DNA of 64,000 bases from Promicromonospora sukumoe (lineage in GTDB: Bacteria; Actinomycetota; Actinomycetes; Actinomycetales; Cellulomonadaceae), in NCBI RefSeq assembly GCF_014137995.1, contig NZ_JACGWV010000002.1, positions 1,178,001-1,242,000 on the forward strand, given 5' to 3'. A program made the position numbers and the translations under genes. Under the pieces are notes generated by a model, which was not told where the DNA came from, made no database searches, and saw only the letters and a list, made by a program, of their open reading frames with translations. Below are positions 17,151 to 26,403 of the stretch, in pieces. Position 1 is the stretch's first letter; each line of letters begins with the position of its first letter.

Positions 17151-17217
17151 GCGCTTCCGGGCGGGAATGCCGCCGTGGCATCCTGTGTTCCGCTAGACAT
17201 CGTGCAGCAGCAGTTGC

Positions 17218-17354
17218 ACACGTGCTCCGGGGTCGGTGAAATTCCGAGCCGGCGGTGATAGTCCGCGACCCGGGTCGCTCCTTCGGGAGAGCCCGGTTGA
17301 CCTGGTGAGATTCCAGGACCGACGGTTAAAGTCCGGATGGGAGGAAGCACGTGC
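17218..17354 (+). ncRNA. FMN riboswitch (RFN element)
   Basis: The conserved RFN blocks are present in order: CGTGCTCCGGGGTCGGTGAA, ATTCCGAGCCGGCGGTGATA, GTCCGCGACCC, a variable stem, GGTGAGATTCCAGGACCGAC, GGTTAAAGTCCGGATGGGAG and closing GCACGT. The element senses FMN and switches off the gene behind it. About 115 bases separate it from the pnuX start; this stretch includes GACCCCTCGGGGTC (from about 17369), a candidate for the expression platform. Confidence 0.95.
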
Positions 17355-17468
17355 GGCGCGCGCCGTCGACCCCTCGGGGTCCCGGCACCACGCCGTCGTC
17401 GGCGCCCTCGTGGCGCGCCGGCCCTCACCCCGGAGTCCCTGTGCGGACTTTCGGAAGAGGGAAGAGAC

Positions 17469-18155
17469 ATGGACTGGTTCCGCGCCGCCTACGACGCGAC
17501 GTTCCTGGTCGGCGACCAGCAGATCTACTGGCGCGAGGTCATCGGCAACCTGTTCGGCCTGGCCTCCGCGCTCGGCGGGCTGCGTCGCAAGGTGTGGGCC
17601 TGGCCGGTGGGCATCGTCGGCAACGTCGTGCTCTTCACCGTGTTCATGGGGTCCTGGTTCGGCGAGACGGGACGCGCCGACATGCTCGGCCAGGCCGCCC
17701 GCCAGATCATGTTCATCGCCGTCTCGGTCTACGGCTGGTACCGCTGGCGGCAGACCCAGCGGATCGGCGGCGTCGGCACCGTGGCCGTGCACCCGCGCTG
17801 GGCCTCCTGGCGGGCGCGCGTGGGCCTGGTGACCGGGATGTTCGCCGGCACGCTGCTGCTCACCCCCCTCTTCCGCGCCCTCGGCTCCTACGAGCCGGTC
17901 TGGGCGGACGCCTGGATCTTCATGGGCTCCGTGCTCGCCACGTACGGCATGGCCAAGGGCTGGGTCGAGTTCTGGCTGATCTGGGTGGCCGTCGACCTGG
18001 TCGGCGTGCCGCTGCTGTTCTCCGCCGGGTACTGGGCGACCGCCCTGATGTACGTGGTCTACGGCGTGTTCACGCTGATCGGCTTCTTCGCGTGGTGGCG
18101 CATCAGCCGCCGGGAGCAGGTCGGCCCGGACGGGGTCACGGTCGCCGCGGCCTGA
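17469..18155 (+). CDS. pnuX: PnuC-family riboflavin transporter (PnuX)
   Basis: This 228-aa membrane protein has about seven to eight membrane segments and the PnuC pattern (REVIGNLFGLASALGGLRRKVWAWPVGIVGNVVLF; YGWYRWRQ; WVEFWLIWVAVDLVGVPLLF). PnuC proteins take up nicotinamide riboside, but those placed behind an FMN riboswitch in actinobacteria (PnuX) take up riboflavin. The riboswitch directly upstream decides the call. A purine-rich GGAAGAGGGAAGAGAC sequence precedes the ATG. The C-terminus is short and basic. FMN shortage should raise expression. Confidence 0.9.
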   Translation: MDWFRAAYDATFLVGDQQIYWREVIGNLFGLASALGGLRRKVWAWPVGIVGNVVLFTVFMGSWFGETGRADMLGQAARQIMFIAVSVYGWYRWRQTQRIGGVGTVAVHPRWASWRARVGLVTGMFAGTLLLTPLFRALGSYEPVWADAWIFMGSVLATYGMAKGWVEFWLIWVAVDLVGVPLLFSAGYWATALMYVVYGVFTLIGFFAWWRISRREQVGPDGVTVAAA

Positions 18156-18216
18156 TCCCTCCGCGTCCTGAGCCGGCGCCCTGGGGCCGCCACCCGATCG
18201 CGTACCGTCGGCGCTC

Positions 18217-19368
18217 GTGAACGCACAGGAGCGCACGGCCAGGATCGGGATCGTCGGCTCGGGCTTCCGCGCCCGCACCATGCTGCGGGTGCTGCACGCG
18301 CTGCCGGACCGGTTCGAGGTGGCGGGCGTGGCCACCCGCAACGCGGCGGACCGGGAGGCGCTGGCGGCGCGCGGCCTGCCCGCCGCCGGCCTCCCGGGGC
18401 TCCCCGCCCCGGCCTACGCCTCGGTGCCCGAGCTGCTCGACGGCGGCGCCCCGGACCTCGTGCTGCTGACCCTCCCGGCGGGCGCGGCCCAGCCCGTCAT
18501 CCGCGACCTCGCCGCCGCGGGCGTCCCCGTGCTGACGGAGACACCCGCGGCCGGCACCGTCGAGGAGCTCGCCGCGCTCCAGCGGCTCGTGGACGACGGC
18601 GCCTGCGTGCACGTCGCCGAGCAATACCACCTGGAGCCGCTGGTCGAGGCGCAGCTCGCGGTCGCGGCGTCGGGCCTGCTGGGCGCCGTGACCGACGCCC
18701 ACGTCGCCGTCGCGCACGACTACCACGGGATCAGCGTGCTGCGCCGGGCCCTCGGCGCCGGGTTCGAGGACACCGAGATCACCGCCCGGCGCGACGTCCG
18801 CCGGGTGCTGCCGAGCCCCAGCCGCGCGGGCGACCCGGACGACCTCGCCCTCGTGGACACCGTGCACGCGACGGCCTGGCTGGACTACGGCGACCGCCTC
18901 GGCACCTACGAGTTCGACGACGTCCAGTACCGCTCCTGGGTGCGCTCCCCCGCGCTGCTGGTGCGCGGCGAGCGGGGCGAGCTGCGCGACGACGTCGTCC
19001 GCACGGTCGGCACCGACGGGCAGCCCCGGCGCGCCACGCTGGAGCGGGTGGCGGCGGGCGGGGCCGGCAGCCACGAGGGCCTGTTCCTGCGCGGCTACGC
19101 GCTCGACGGCGAGTGGCTGCACCACAACGCGTTCCGCCCGGCCCGCCTGCCCGACGACGAGCTGTCGATCGCGCGCATCGTCGCCGACATGGCCGACCAC
19201 GTGCTGCACGGGTCGACGCCGCCGTACTCCGTGGCCGAGGCGGCCCAGGACCAGTACCTCCAGCTCGAGGTGCGGCGGGCCGCGGCGTCGGGCGAGCGGG
19301 TGCGGACCCGGCCGCAGCCGTGGGCGCACGGGCGAGTCTGCCGCCACGCCGGGGCGGAGACGTCGTGA
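18217..19368 (+). CDS. Gfo/Idh/MocA-family oxidoreductase
   Basis: The 383-aa protein starts with a Rossmann fold (RIGIVGSGFRARTMLRVLHAL) that binds NAD(P), then VLTETPAAGTVEEL, where many relatives have the EKP lysine but this one has ETP. The missing lysine suggests a changed or lost dehydrogenase reaction. The C-terminal alpha/beta domain contains HVAVAHDYHGISVLRRALG. Substrates in this family are usually sugars or cyclitols. The GTG start has TACCGT 8 bases before it, so it is likely leaderless. Confidence 0.82.
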   Translation: MNAQERTARIGIVGSGFRARTMLRVLHALPDRFEVAGVATRNAADREALAARGLPAAGLPGLPAPAYASVPELLDGGAPDLVLLTLPAGAAQPVIRDLAAAGVPVLTETPAAGTVEELAALQRLVDDGACVHVAEQYHLEPLVEAQLAVAASGLLGAVTDAHVAVAHDYHGISVLRRALGAGFEDTEITARRDVRRVLPSPSRAGDPDDLALVDTVHATAWLDYGDRLGTYEFDDVQYRSWVRSPALLVRGERGELRDDVVRTVGTDGQPRRATLERVAAGGAGSHEGLFLRGYALDGEWLHHNAFRPARLPDDELSIARIVADMADHVLHGSTPPYSVAEAAQDQYLQLEVRRAAASGERVRTRPQPWAHGRVCRHAGAETS

Positions 19369-19409
19369 GACGTAGTATCGCTTGACCTGAGATTGGGTAC
19401 CGGCGCACC

Positions 19410-20639
19410 ATGGGAAGCATGACTCAGACCCCCGGGGTGACGGCGCCCGACTACGACCTCACGCAGCCGCTCGACATCGACTTCGCCGGCGCCTTCGCCG
19501 ACATCACGGAGGAGGAGCGGGCACAGCAGCTCGCCGTCCGCCAGTTCGTGCAGGACGAGGTCCTCCCCGTCATCGACGGGTACTGGGAGCGGTACGAGGT
19601 CCCGATGGACCTGGTCAAGCGCATGGCCGAGCTGGACTTCCTGCGCGACGGCGTGGACGTGCCCGGCTTCCGGAAGATCTCCAAGATGGCGGAGGGCCTG
19701 TCCGCGATGGAGATGTCGCGCGGCGACGGGTCCGTGACCACCATCTGCGGCGTGCAGGGCGGCCTCGCGCTGCGCTCCATCACGATGCTCGGCTCGGACG
19801 AGCAGATCGAGAAGTACGCGGGCCCGATGGCGCGCGGCGAGATCCTGGGCGCCTTCGCGCTCACCGAGCCCACGCACGGCTCGGACTCCGTGGGCCTGGA
19901 GACCTCAGCGGTCAAGGAGACGCGGGACGGCGTCGAGGGGTACGTCATCAACGGCGAGAAGAAGTGGATCGGCTTCGGCTCGATCGGCGACATCTCGGTG
20001 GTCTGGGCGCGCGGCGAGGACGGCCAGGTGCACGGCTACATCGTCCCGCAGGACACCCCTGGCTACCGGGCCACGACCATCGAGGGCAAGCTCTCGCTGC
20101 GCGCCATCCACCAGGCGCACATCGTGCTGGACGACGTGTTCGTCCCGGCGGACTGCCTGCTGCCGAAGTCGCGGTCGTTCAAGGACACCGGCCGCGTCCT
20201 GTTCGCCACGCGGCTCGGCGTGGCCTGGGGCGCCGTCGGGCAGGCCATCGCCTGCTACGAGACCGCCGTGGCCTACTCCCAGCAGCGCGTGCAGTTCGGC
20301 CGCCCGCTCGCGGCGAGCCAGATGGTGCAGGAGCGCCTGACGAAGATGCTGTCGATCCTCACGCAGATGCAGCTCCTCGTGAAGCAGATGACGCGGCTCG
20401 ACGAGGCCGAGCAGCTCACCGGCCCGCAGGCCTCGCTCGCCAAGTACACGTGCACCCGAGGCGCCCGCGAGATCGCCGCCATCGCCCGCGACCTGCTCGG
20501 CGGCAACGGCATCCTGCTGGAGAACCGCGTGGCCCGGCACTTCGCCGACATCGAGGCCCTGCACACCTACGAGGGCACCGAGAGCATGCAGGCCCTGATC
20601 ATCGGCCGCGAGATCACGGGCACCAGCGCCTTCGCCTAG
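19410..20639 (+). CDS. Acyl-CoA dehydrogenase (glutaryl-CoA dehydrogenase-like)
   Basis: This 409-aa flavoprotein has the acyl-CoA dehydrogenase order: helical N-domain, AFALTEPTHGSDSVGLETSA at the FAD/substrate site, INGEKKWIGFGSIGDISVVWAR, the C-domain motif YSQQRVQFGRPLAASQMVQERL, and EALHTYEGTESMQALIIGREITG, where the Glu of YEGTE is the expected catalytic base. Sequence style is closest to the glutaryl-CoA dehydrogenase branch, but substrate specificity is not certain. It probably acts in amino- or fatty-acid breakdown with ETF. A second start lies at 19419; GGGAAG precedes that one. Confidence 0.88.
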   Translation: MGSMTQTPGVTAPDYDLTQPLDIDFAGAFADITEEERAQQLAVRQFVQDEVLPVIDGYWERYEVPMDLVKRMAELDFLRDGVDVPGFRKISKMAEGLSAMEMSRGDGSVTTICGVQGGLALRSITMLGSDEQIEKYAGPMARGEILGAFALTEPTHGSDSVGLETSAVKETRDGVEGYVINGEKKWIGFGSIGDISVVWARGEDGQVHGYIVPQDTPGYRATTIEGKLSLRAIHQAHIVLDDVFVPADCLLPKSRSFKDTGRVLFATRLGVAWGAVGQAIACYETAVAYSQQRVQFGRPLAASQMVQERLTKMLSILTQMQLLVKQMTRLDEAEQLTGPQASLAKYTCTRGAREIAAIARDLLGGNGILLENRVARHFADIEALHTYEGTESMQALIIGREITGTSAFA

Positions 20640-20661
20640 GCGGTTCCGAGGTAGGGAAAAC

Positions 20662-20680
20662 CCCACCCGGACCGGGTGGG
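20662..20680 (+). terminator. Terminator after the acyl-CoA dehydrogenase gene
   Basis: CCCACCCGG (20662-20670) and CCGGGTGGG (20672-20680) form a compact stem followed by TTCGCT. It separates the dehydrogenase from the histidine kinase operon. Confidence 0.6.
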
Positions 20681-20725
20681 TTCGCTCAGTGTTCCGGGGG
20701 CGCCGGTCCGCCTAGGGTCATGACC

Positions 20726-22129
20726 ATGACCAGCGATGACGGCCCGACGCCGGCGCCCCCGCCCCGCACCCTCGCGGACCATGTCGCGCCCGCGCTGACC
20801 TCGGGCACGGGGTTCTTCCGGGCCCCGTACCACCCCGCGACCCGGCGCGCGGTCGCCGCGCTGGCCGTCGGCTGGATCTGGCACCTGACGGCCGGCCTGG
20901 TCCTCTGGGCCCTCGTCCTGGTCTCGGCCGGCCTGGTCCCGGCGCTCGGCGTCGGCGTGCCGATGCTCGCCTTCTGCCTGCTGCTCGCCCGGCGCTTCGG
21001 CACCGCCGAGCGGGCCCGCATCGCCCGCCAGACCGGGGTGCGGGTGCCCGCCCCGCGGCGCAGGCCGGCGCCCGCCCGGCCCACCCCGTGGTCCCGGCTG
21101 TGGGCACCCGTGCGCGACGACCGGGCCTGGTCGGCCACGCTCTACGCCTTCCTCGGGATGCTCACCACGTGCGTGTTCTTCTCGGGCGCCACCGCCCTCG
21201 CGGCCGGGGCGGTCGCCGGCGTGGCCTTCACGCTCGTGGGCCGGGACAGCTCGCTCGCACAGTGGTCCGGCCTGCCGTGGGCGGCCGTCGTCGTCGGCGC
21301 GCTGGCCGCGGCCGTCGTGCTCGTGTGGGCGGCCGCCGCCCTCGCGCAGTACGGGTCCTACCTCGTGGTGCGCCTCGCGACGGTGCTGCTCGGCCCGTCG
21401 GCGGCCGAGGTGGCCGACGCCCGCGCCGCCGCGGCCGAGCAGGAGACCCGCGTCGCCGAGGCCGCCGCGCACACGGCCCGCGAACGCGCGGCGGTGCTCA
21501 CCGAGTCCCGCACGGCGGCCGTCTCCGCCGCCGACACCGAGCGCCGCCGCATCGAGCGCGACCTGCACGACGGCGCCCAGCAGCGGCTCGTCGCCCTCGG
21601 CGTCGAGCTCGGCGTGGCCCGCCGCCTGGCCGACAAGGACCCCGAGCACGCCGTCGCCGCCCTGGAGCTCGCGCACCGCGAGATCAAGGAGACCCTCGCC
21701 GAGCTGCGCGACCTGGTCCGCGGCATCCACCCCGCCGTGCTGTCCGACCGCGGGCTCGACGCGGCGCTGTCCGCGCTCGCCGGCCGCAGTCCGGTCCCGG
21801 TCCGCGTCGAGGTCACGGGCGACCTGACGCCCGCGAGCGCCGCGGCGCAGGCCGCGGCGTACTTCGTGGTCGCCGAGGCCCTGACCAACGTGGCCAAGCA
21901 CGCCGGGGCGGAGATGATCCGGGTGCACGCGAGCCTGGTCCCCGACGACCGGCCGGCCCGCCTGCGCGTCGCGGTGTCCGACGACGGCCGCGGCGGCGCC
22001 GAGCTGTCCCCCGGCAGCGGGCTCGCCGGCCTGCGCGGCCGGGTCGCGGCCCTGGACGGCACCTTCGAGCTCGACAGCCCGCCCGGCGCGGGCACCCGCC
22101 TGACCGTGGAGGTCCCGTGCGCATCGTGA
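20726..22129 (+). CDS. Two-component sensor histidine kinase (HisKA_3/DesK type)
   Basis: The 467-aa kinase has two pairs of hydrophobic segments in the first ~220 residues, a coiled-coil linker, the HisKA_3 dimerisation box (RRRIERDLHDGAQQRLVALG, His as phosphoacceptor) and a GHKL ATPase domain (ALTNVAKHAGA, SDDGRGGAELSPGSGLAGLRGRV). It sits in the membrane and phosphorylates the response regulator encoded next. ATG 20726 has TAGGGT 7 bases upstream; an ATG at 20720 is only one base from that box, so the second is preferred. Confidence 0.9.
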   Translation: MTSDDGPTPAPPPRTLADHVAPALTSGTGFFRAPYHPATRRAVAALAVGWIWHLTAGLVLWALVLVSAGLVPALGVGVPMLAFCLLLARRFGTAERARIARQTGVRVPAPRRRPAPARPTPWSRLWAPVRDDRAWSATLYAFLGMLTTCVFFSGATALAAGAVAGVAFTLVGRDSSLAQWSGLPWAAVVVGALAAAVVLVWAAAALAQYGSYLVVRLATVLLGPSAAEVADARAAAAEQETRVAEAAAHTARERAAVLTESRTAAVSAADTERRRIERDLHDGAQQRLVALGVELGVARRLADKDPEHAVAALELAHREIKETLAELRDLVRGIHPAVLSDRGLDAALSALAGRSPVPVRVEVTGDLTPASAAAQAAAYFVVAEALTNVAKHAGAEMIRVHASLVPDDRPARLRVAVSDDGRGGAELSPGSGLAGLRGRVAALDGTFELDSPPGAGTRLTVEVPCAS

Positions 22130-22776
22130 TCGCGGAGGACTCCGTCCTCCTCCTGGACGGCCTCACCCGCCTGCTCGCGGCGGAGGGGCACGAGGTGACC
22201 GGGTACGGCACCGCGGACCGCCTCGTGCTGGCGCTGTCGGCGGCGGGGGCCGAGCTGCCCGACCTGCTGGTCACCGACGTCCGGATGCCGCCGTCGCACA
22301 CCGACGAGGGGCTGCGCGCCGCCGTGCACCTGCGCAGCCTGCACCCCGACCTCCCGGTCCTGGTCCTGTCGCAGTACGTGGAGCAGAGCTACGCGCGCGA
22401 GCTGTTCGCCCGCGGCGCGCGCGGCCTGGGCTACGTGCTCAAGGACCGGGTGGCCGACGTCGACGAGTTCCTCGACGCGGTCGCCCGCGTGTCCGGCGGC
22501 GGCACCGTCGTGGACCCCGAGGTCGTCACGCAGATCATCGCCCGCCGCCCCGGCTCCGACCTCGACGTCCTGACGCGGCGCGAGCGCGAGGTGCTCGCGC
22601 TGATGGCCGAGGGCCGCTCCAACGCCGCCATCGCGGACCGCCTCGTCGTGGGGCTGGCCGCCGTGGAGAAGCACGTCACCAACATCCTGACCAAGCTCGG
22701 CCTCCCGCCGGCCGCCGACGACCACCGCCGGGTGCTCGCCGTGCTGCGCTGGCTCGACCAGAACGGATCACGCTGA
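22117..22776 (+). CDS. LuxR/NarL-type response regulator
   Basis: The 219-aa regulator has a receiver domain (IVIAEDSVLLLDGL; phospho-acceptor Asp in LLVTDVRMPP; Lys in YVLKDRV) and a LuxR helix-turn-helix (LTRREREVLALMAEGRSNAAIADRLVVGLAAVEKHVTNILTKLGL). The GTG start at 22117 overlaps the kinase end by 13 bases and has GGAGG ahead. It is the partner of the kinase and probably controls the following adhesin-like gene, with which it shares a TGATG junction. Confidence 0.92.
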   Translation: MRIVIAEDSVLLLDGLTRLLAAEGHEVTGYGTADRLVLALSAAGAELPDLLVTDVRMPPSHTDEGLRAAVHLRSLHPDLPVLVLSQYVEQSYARELFARGARGLGYVLKDRVADVDEFLDAVARVSGGGTVVDPEVVTQIIARRPGSDLDVLTRREREVLALMAEGRSNAAIADRLVVGLAAVEKHVTNILTKLGLPPAADDHRRVLAVLRWLDQNGSR

Positions 22777-23690
22777 TGACCCAGCCATCCTCCGGGAACT
22801 ACGTCCAGGACGCCGGCTACCAGCCGGAGCCCCCGCAGCGCGGCGCGACCGCCCGCGTCCTGACCACGCTCGGCGTGGTGCTCGGCGCCGTCGTCGTCGG
22901 CTTCGGCGGGCTGTTCCTCGTGGACCTGATGATGTCGGAGACCACCACGACCCAGCGTTCCTACGACGCCGCGGGGACGGTGGAGCTGGTGGCCGACGGC
23001 GACGTCACCGTCGGTGTCGCCGAGGGCGACGTCGAGGTCGACGCCGTCGCGCACAGCGGCATGCGCCAGCCCCGGTACGCCGCCGACGAGTCGGCGGACC
23101 GGCTCCAGGTCACCCACCGCTGCGGGTGGTCCATCATCTTCGCCCGCTGCTCCGGCGAGCTCGACGTGACGCTGCCCGCGGGTACCGAGGTGGTGGTACG
23201 CACCGAGAACGGCGACGTGGTCGCGAGCGGCGTGGCCGGCGACGTGTCCCTGCGCACGAGCAACGGCAGGGTCGAGGCCAGCGACATCGAGGGCCCCCTG
23301 TCCGCCCGGTCCAGCAACGGCGCCGTCACCGTCGTGAACTCCGGCGCCGACGTCGAGGCTTCGACCTCCAACGGCGAGATCTCCGTGGAGGACGTCGACG
23401 GCACGGTCACCAGCGACACCAGCAACGGCCGGATCACGATCGACACGGTGACGGGCGACGCCTCGGCGTCGACCAGCAACGGGTCGGTGGAGATCTCGGG
23501 CGTGGCCGGGAACGTCTACGGCAAGACCAGCAACGGCCGGGTCACCGTGCACAGCGACGACGAGCCGGTGGCCCTGACGATCCAGACGTCGAACGGCGAC
23601 GAGATCATCGAGGGGCCCACCGACCCGGACGCCGAGCGCACGGTCGAGATCCGCAGCTCGAACGGGACCGTCGCCTACCTCGCCCCGTAG
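22776..23690 (+). CDS. DUF4097-family membrane-anchored beta-helix protein
   Basis: This 304-aa protein has a cytoplasmic N-terminus, one membrane helix (LTTLGVVLGAVVVGFGGLFLVDL, residues about 27-49) and an extracytoplasmic repeat domain. The repeat unit ends in SNG or TSNG about every 17-18 residues (LRTSNG, ARSSNG, ASTSNG, SDTSNG, ASTSNG, GKTSNG, IQTSNG, IRSSNG), which predicts a right-handed beta-helix. DUF4097 genes often follow two-component systems, as here. Its role, perhaps envelope-stress related, is not established. Its ATG overlaps the regulator stop by one base. Confidence 0.85.
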   Translation: MTQPSSGNYVQDAGYQPEPPQRGATARVLTTLGVVLGAVVVGFGGLFLVDLMMSETTTTQRSYDAAGTVELVADGDVTVGVAEGDVEVDAVAHSGMRQPRYAADESADRLQVTHRCGWSIIFARCSGELDVTLPAGTEVVVRTENGDVVASGVAGDVSLRTSNGRVEASDIEGPLSARSSNGAVTVVNSGADVEASTSNGEISVEDVDGTVTSDTSNGRITIDTVTGDASASTSNGSVEISGVAGNVYGKTSNGRVTVHSDDEPVALTIQTSNGDEIIEGPTDPDAERTVEIRSSNGTVAYLAP

Positions 23691-23695
23691 GCCGC

Positions 23696-24925
23696 TCAGC
23701 CGGTGAACGTGAGCCAGAGCAGGGTCACGTTCAGCGCCACGATCACGCCCGCGACCACCCAGGCCACCACCTGGGTGGTCAGGGCGTTCCGGTGCTCGCC
23801 GAGCAGCTCGCGGTCCCGGGTGAGCCGCACGAGCGGGATCATCGCGAACGGGATGCCGAAGCTCAGCACCACCTGGCTCACGACGAGCAGCCAGGTGGGC
23901 GAGATCCCCGTCATGAGCAGCAGGATCGCCGGCAGCAGCGTGACCAGGCGCCGGGTCAGCAGCGACACGCGCACCTTGAGCAGGCCCGACATGATCTCCG
24001 CGCCCGCGTAGGCCCCGACCGACGTGGACGCCAGCCCCGAGGCCAGCAGCCCGACGGCGAACAGCACGCCCACGACCGGCCCGAGGGTCCCCGCGATGGC
24101 GGCGTGCGCGCCCTCGATGGTGTCGGTCCCCTCGCGGCCGGCGAGGTTGGCGGCGGCGAGCAGCAGCATCGCGATGTTCACGCTCCCGGCCAGGATCAGC
24201 GCCAGGACCACGTCGATGCGGGTCGCCCGCAGGATGCGCGGCACCGACGTCGACGGCGCATGCAGGTGGTCCCGCGCCAGCGAGGAGTGCAGGTAGATGG
24301 CGTGCGGCATCACGGTGGCGCCGAGCATCGAGGCGGCCAGGAGCACGGAGTCCGCGCCCTGCAGGCGCGGCACCAGACCGGCCAGCATGGCGGCCGGGTC
24401 CGGCGGGGAGAAGAACAGCCCGGCGCAGAAGCCGACCGTGAGCACGGCGAGCATCGAGGTGACCACGCCCTCGAACGCCCGCTGGCCGCGCTTCTGCTGC
24501 ACCGCCAGCACCAGCAGGGACACCACCCCGGTGATGACGCCGCCCAGCACGAGCGGCACGCCGAACAGCAGGTTGAGCGCGATGGCGCCACCGATCACCT
24601 CGGCCAGGTCCGTCGCCGCGGCGACGACCTCGGCCTGCGCCCAGTAGGCGAGCCGGGCCGGGCGGGGCAGCCGCTCCCCCAGCACCTCGGGCAGCGACTG
24701 GCCCGTCACCACGCCGAGCTTGGCCGACAGGTACTGCACCAGCACCGCCATCGCGTTGGCCGCCACCAGCACCCACACGAGCATGTAACCGAACCGCGCG
24801 CCCGCGGTGAGGTTCGCCGCGACGTTGCCGGGGTCCACGTACGCGATCGCCGCCACGAAAGCGGGTCCGAGCAGCATGAAGAGGCGGACGCGGCCGGTGC
24901 GTGGCTGCGCGGCGGTGCGAGTCAT
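23696..24925 (-). CDS. mntH: NRAMP-family manganese/iron transporter
   Basis: This 409-aa membrane protein has eleven predicted segments and both NRAMP hallmarks: DPGN in the first helix (AIAYVDPGNVAANL) and MPH in the sixth (GATVMPHAIYLHSSL). These residues bind Mn2+ or Fe2+, which enter with protons. The convergent DUF4097 gene ends 5 bases away. The ATG at 24925 has GGAG upstream. An 18-base palindrome just before it is the likely operator of a metal-dependent repressor. Confidence 0.93.
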   Translation of the reverse strand: MTRTAAQPRTGRVRLFMLLGPAFVAAIAYVDPGNVAANLTAGARFGYMLVWVLVAANAMAVLVQYLSAKLGVVTGQSLPEVLGERLPRPARLAYWAQAEVVAAATDLAEVIGGAIALNLLFGVPLVLGGVITGVVSLLVLAVQQKRGQRAFEGVVTSMLAVLTVGFCAGLFFSPPDPAAMLAGLVPRLQGADSVLLAASMLGATVMPHAIYLHSSLARDHLHAPSTSVPRILRATRIDVVLALILAGSVNIAMLLLAAANLAGREGTDTIEGAHAAIAGTLGPVVGVLFAVGLLASGLASTSVGAYAGAEIMSGLLKVRVSLLTRRLVTLLPAILLLMTGISPTWLLVVSQVVLSFGIPFAMIPLVRLTRDRELLGEHRNALTTQVVAWVVAGVIVALNVTLLWLTFTG

Positions 24926-24938
24926 CTGGGCTCCAAAA

Positions 24939-24956
24939 AGTTCGGGTATCCGAACT
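24939..24956. promoter_or_regulatory. Palindromic operator upstream of mntH
   Basis: AGTTCGG (24939-24945) and CCGAACT (24950-24956) pair perfectly around GTAT. It lies 14 bases before the mntH start, where it would cover promoter or leader. By position, a Mn-responsive DtxR/MntR-type regulator is the likely binder. A further half-like sequence (CCCGAACTT) lies at about 24970. Confidence 0.6.
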
Positions 24957-25026
24957 CTAACTCGCGAATGCCCGAACTTGCACCCGTATCGGTGGATCAC
25001 CGACGCGATCGCCGATCAGTGCAAAG

Positions 25027-26343
25027 ATGTGGCCCGTGCCGAGCCCGTCAGACCTGTCGACATCGCCCAAGGCCGTGAGCCGAGACCTTCTCCGGTCCGC
25101 CATCCGCGTGTTCTCGTCCTGGTGGACCCTGTGGATCGCGTTCGCGCTGGCCCACGCCTGGATCATCTTTCAGGCCTGGGTCTTCGGGGGGCAGATCCTC
25201 GGCGACGTGAACCTGTACGAGTGGTGGGTCCGCAACGGCATGAACACCGGGTCGTGGCCGGTCTTCACCTACGCCTGGGTCTACCCGCTCGGCGCCCTGG
25301 GGCCGATGACGATTCCCGCGCTGCTCACCGAGACCACGCCCGCCTACGACTGGGTGTGGATGGGCATGGTGACCGCTGCCAACGCCGGCGCCGTGGCACT
25401 GCTCGGCCGGGCCAAGCCGCACGGCCGCGCCGCCGTCTGGTTCTGGCTGTTCTTCCTCGTCATGCTGGGGCCCATCTGGATCGGCCGCCTCGATGGCCTG
25501 CTCGCGCCGATCATCCTCGTGGCGCTCCTGATCGCCGTGAAGCGCCCGGCGATCGCGATGACCCTGGCCACCGTGGGCGCCTGGATCAAGATCGCCCCGG
25601 GCGCGGTGGCCCTGGCGCTGGCCGCGACGGCGTCCGACCTCAAGTCGTTCCTGCGGAACGTGGTGCTGCCGGGCGCGGCGGTGTCCGCCGTCGTCGTCGG
25701 TATCGCCTTCGCGGGCGGCGGGCAGGACAACGTGCTGGACGTCTTCGGCGAGCAGGGCGACCGCCAGCTCCAGGTCGAGGCCGTCGCCGCCACGCCGTTC
25801 ACGGTGGCCCGGCTCTGGGACTCCTCGATCCAGGTCGAGTACGACGACGTCATCTACACCTACGAGGTGCTCGGCAGCCAGGCCGATGCCGTGGCGCAGG
25901 CGCTCGACGTGGCCCTTCCGGTCGCCGCGCTCCTGATCGCCGCGCTGATCTGGTGGGCGGCCCGGCGCCGGCCCGAGCGCGTCGGCGACATCCTGCTGGT
26001 CGGCGCCGCCGCCGAGCTGCTCGCGCTGATCGTGTTCAACAAGGTGGGCTCCCCGCAGTTCATCGCCTGGATCGGCCCGCCGGTCGCCGCGGCGATCGCG
26101 CTCGGCAGCCGCACGCAGGGCACGCGGCGCACATGGTTCGTGCCCGCCGTCGGCACCCTGATCGTCGCGCGGCTGACCATGGAGATCTACCCGCTGCGGT
26201 ACGGGGAGTTCCTGGGCGGCTGGACCTTCGCGACGAGCGTCGGCGCCCTGCGCAACGCGCTCCTCGTGGCGCTGCTCGTCGGCGCGGTGATCCGTCTGGC
26301 GCAGCTCGCCTTTGCCCGCAAGGCCCCGACCAGAGCGAGTTGA
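25027..26343 (+). CDS. Polytopic membrane glycosyltransferase-like protein (GT87/DUF2029 type)
   Basis: The 438-aa protein has about ten hydrophobic segments and short acidic loops near the first membrane segments (GDVNLYEWWVRNG; GRLDGLLAPI), a style seen in polyprenyl-phosphate-dependent mannosyltransferases of actinobacteria. A conserved GWTF and aromatic loops face outward. I infer extracytoplasmic transfer of a sugar, perhaps mannose, onto a cell-envelope glycan or lipid; no catalytic motif proves it. No ribosome binding site precedes the ATG. Two GT4 enzymes lie downstream. Confidence 0.65.
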   Translation: MWPVPSPSDLSTSPKAVSRDLLRSAIRVFSSWWTLWIAFALAHAWIIFQAWVFGGQILGDVNLYEWWVRNGMNTGSWPVFTYAWVYPLGALGPMTIPALLTETTPAYDWVWMGMVTAANAGAVALLGRAKPHGRAAVWFWLFFLVMLGPIWIGRLDGLLAPIILVALLIAVKRPAIAMTLATVGAWIKIAPGAVALALAATASDLKSFLRNVVLPGAAVSAVVVGIAFAGGGQDNVLDVFGEQGDRQLQVEAVAATPFTVARLWDSSIQVEYDDVIYTYEVLGSQADAVAQALDVALPVAALLIAALIWWAARRRPERVGDILLVGAAAELLALIVFNKVGSPQFIAWIGPPVAAAIALGSRTQGTRRTWFVPAVGTLIVARLTMEIYPLRYGEFLGGWTFATSVGALRNALLVALLVGAVIRLAQLAFARKAPTRAS

Positions 26344-26403
26344 GGGTCACTTCGGGGGTGTTCCCGATGTCAGGGGTGCCGTGGCTCCGCTACGGTCATG
26401 ATC

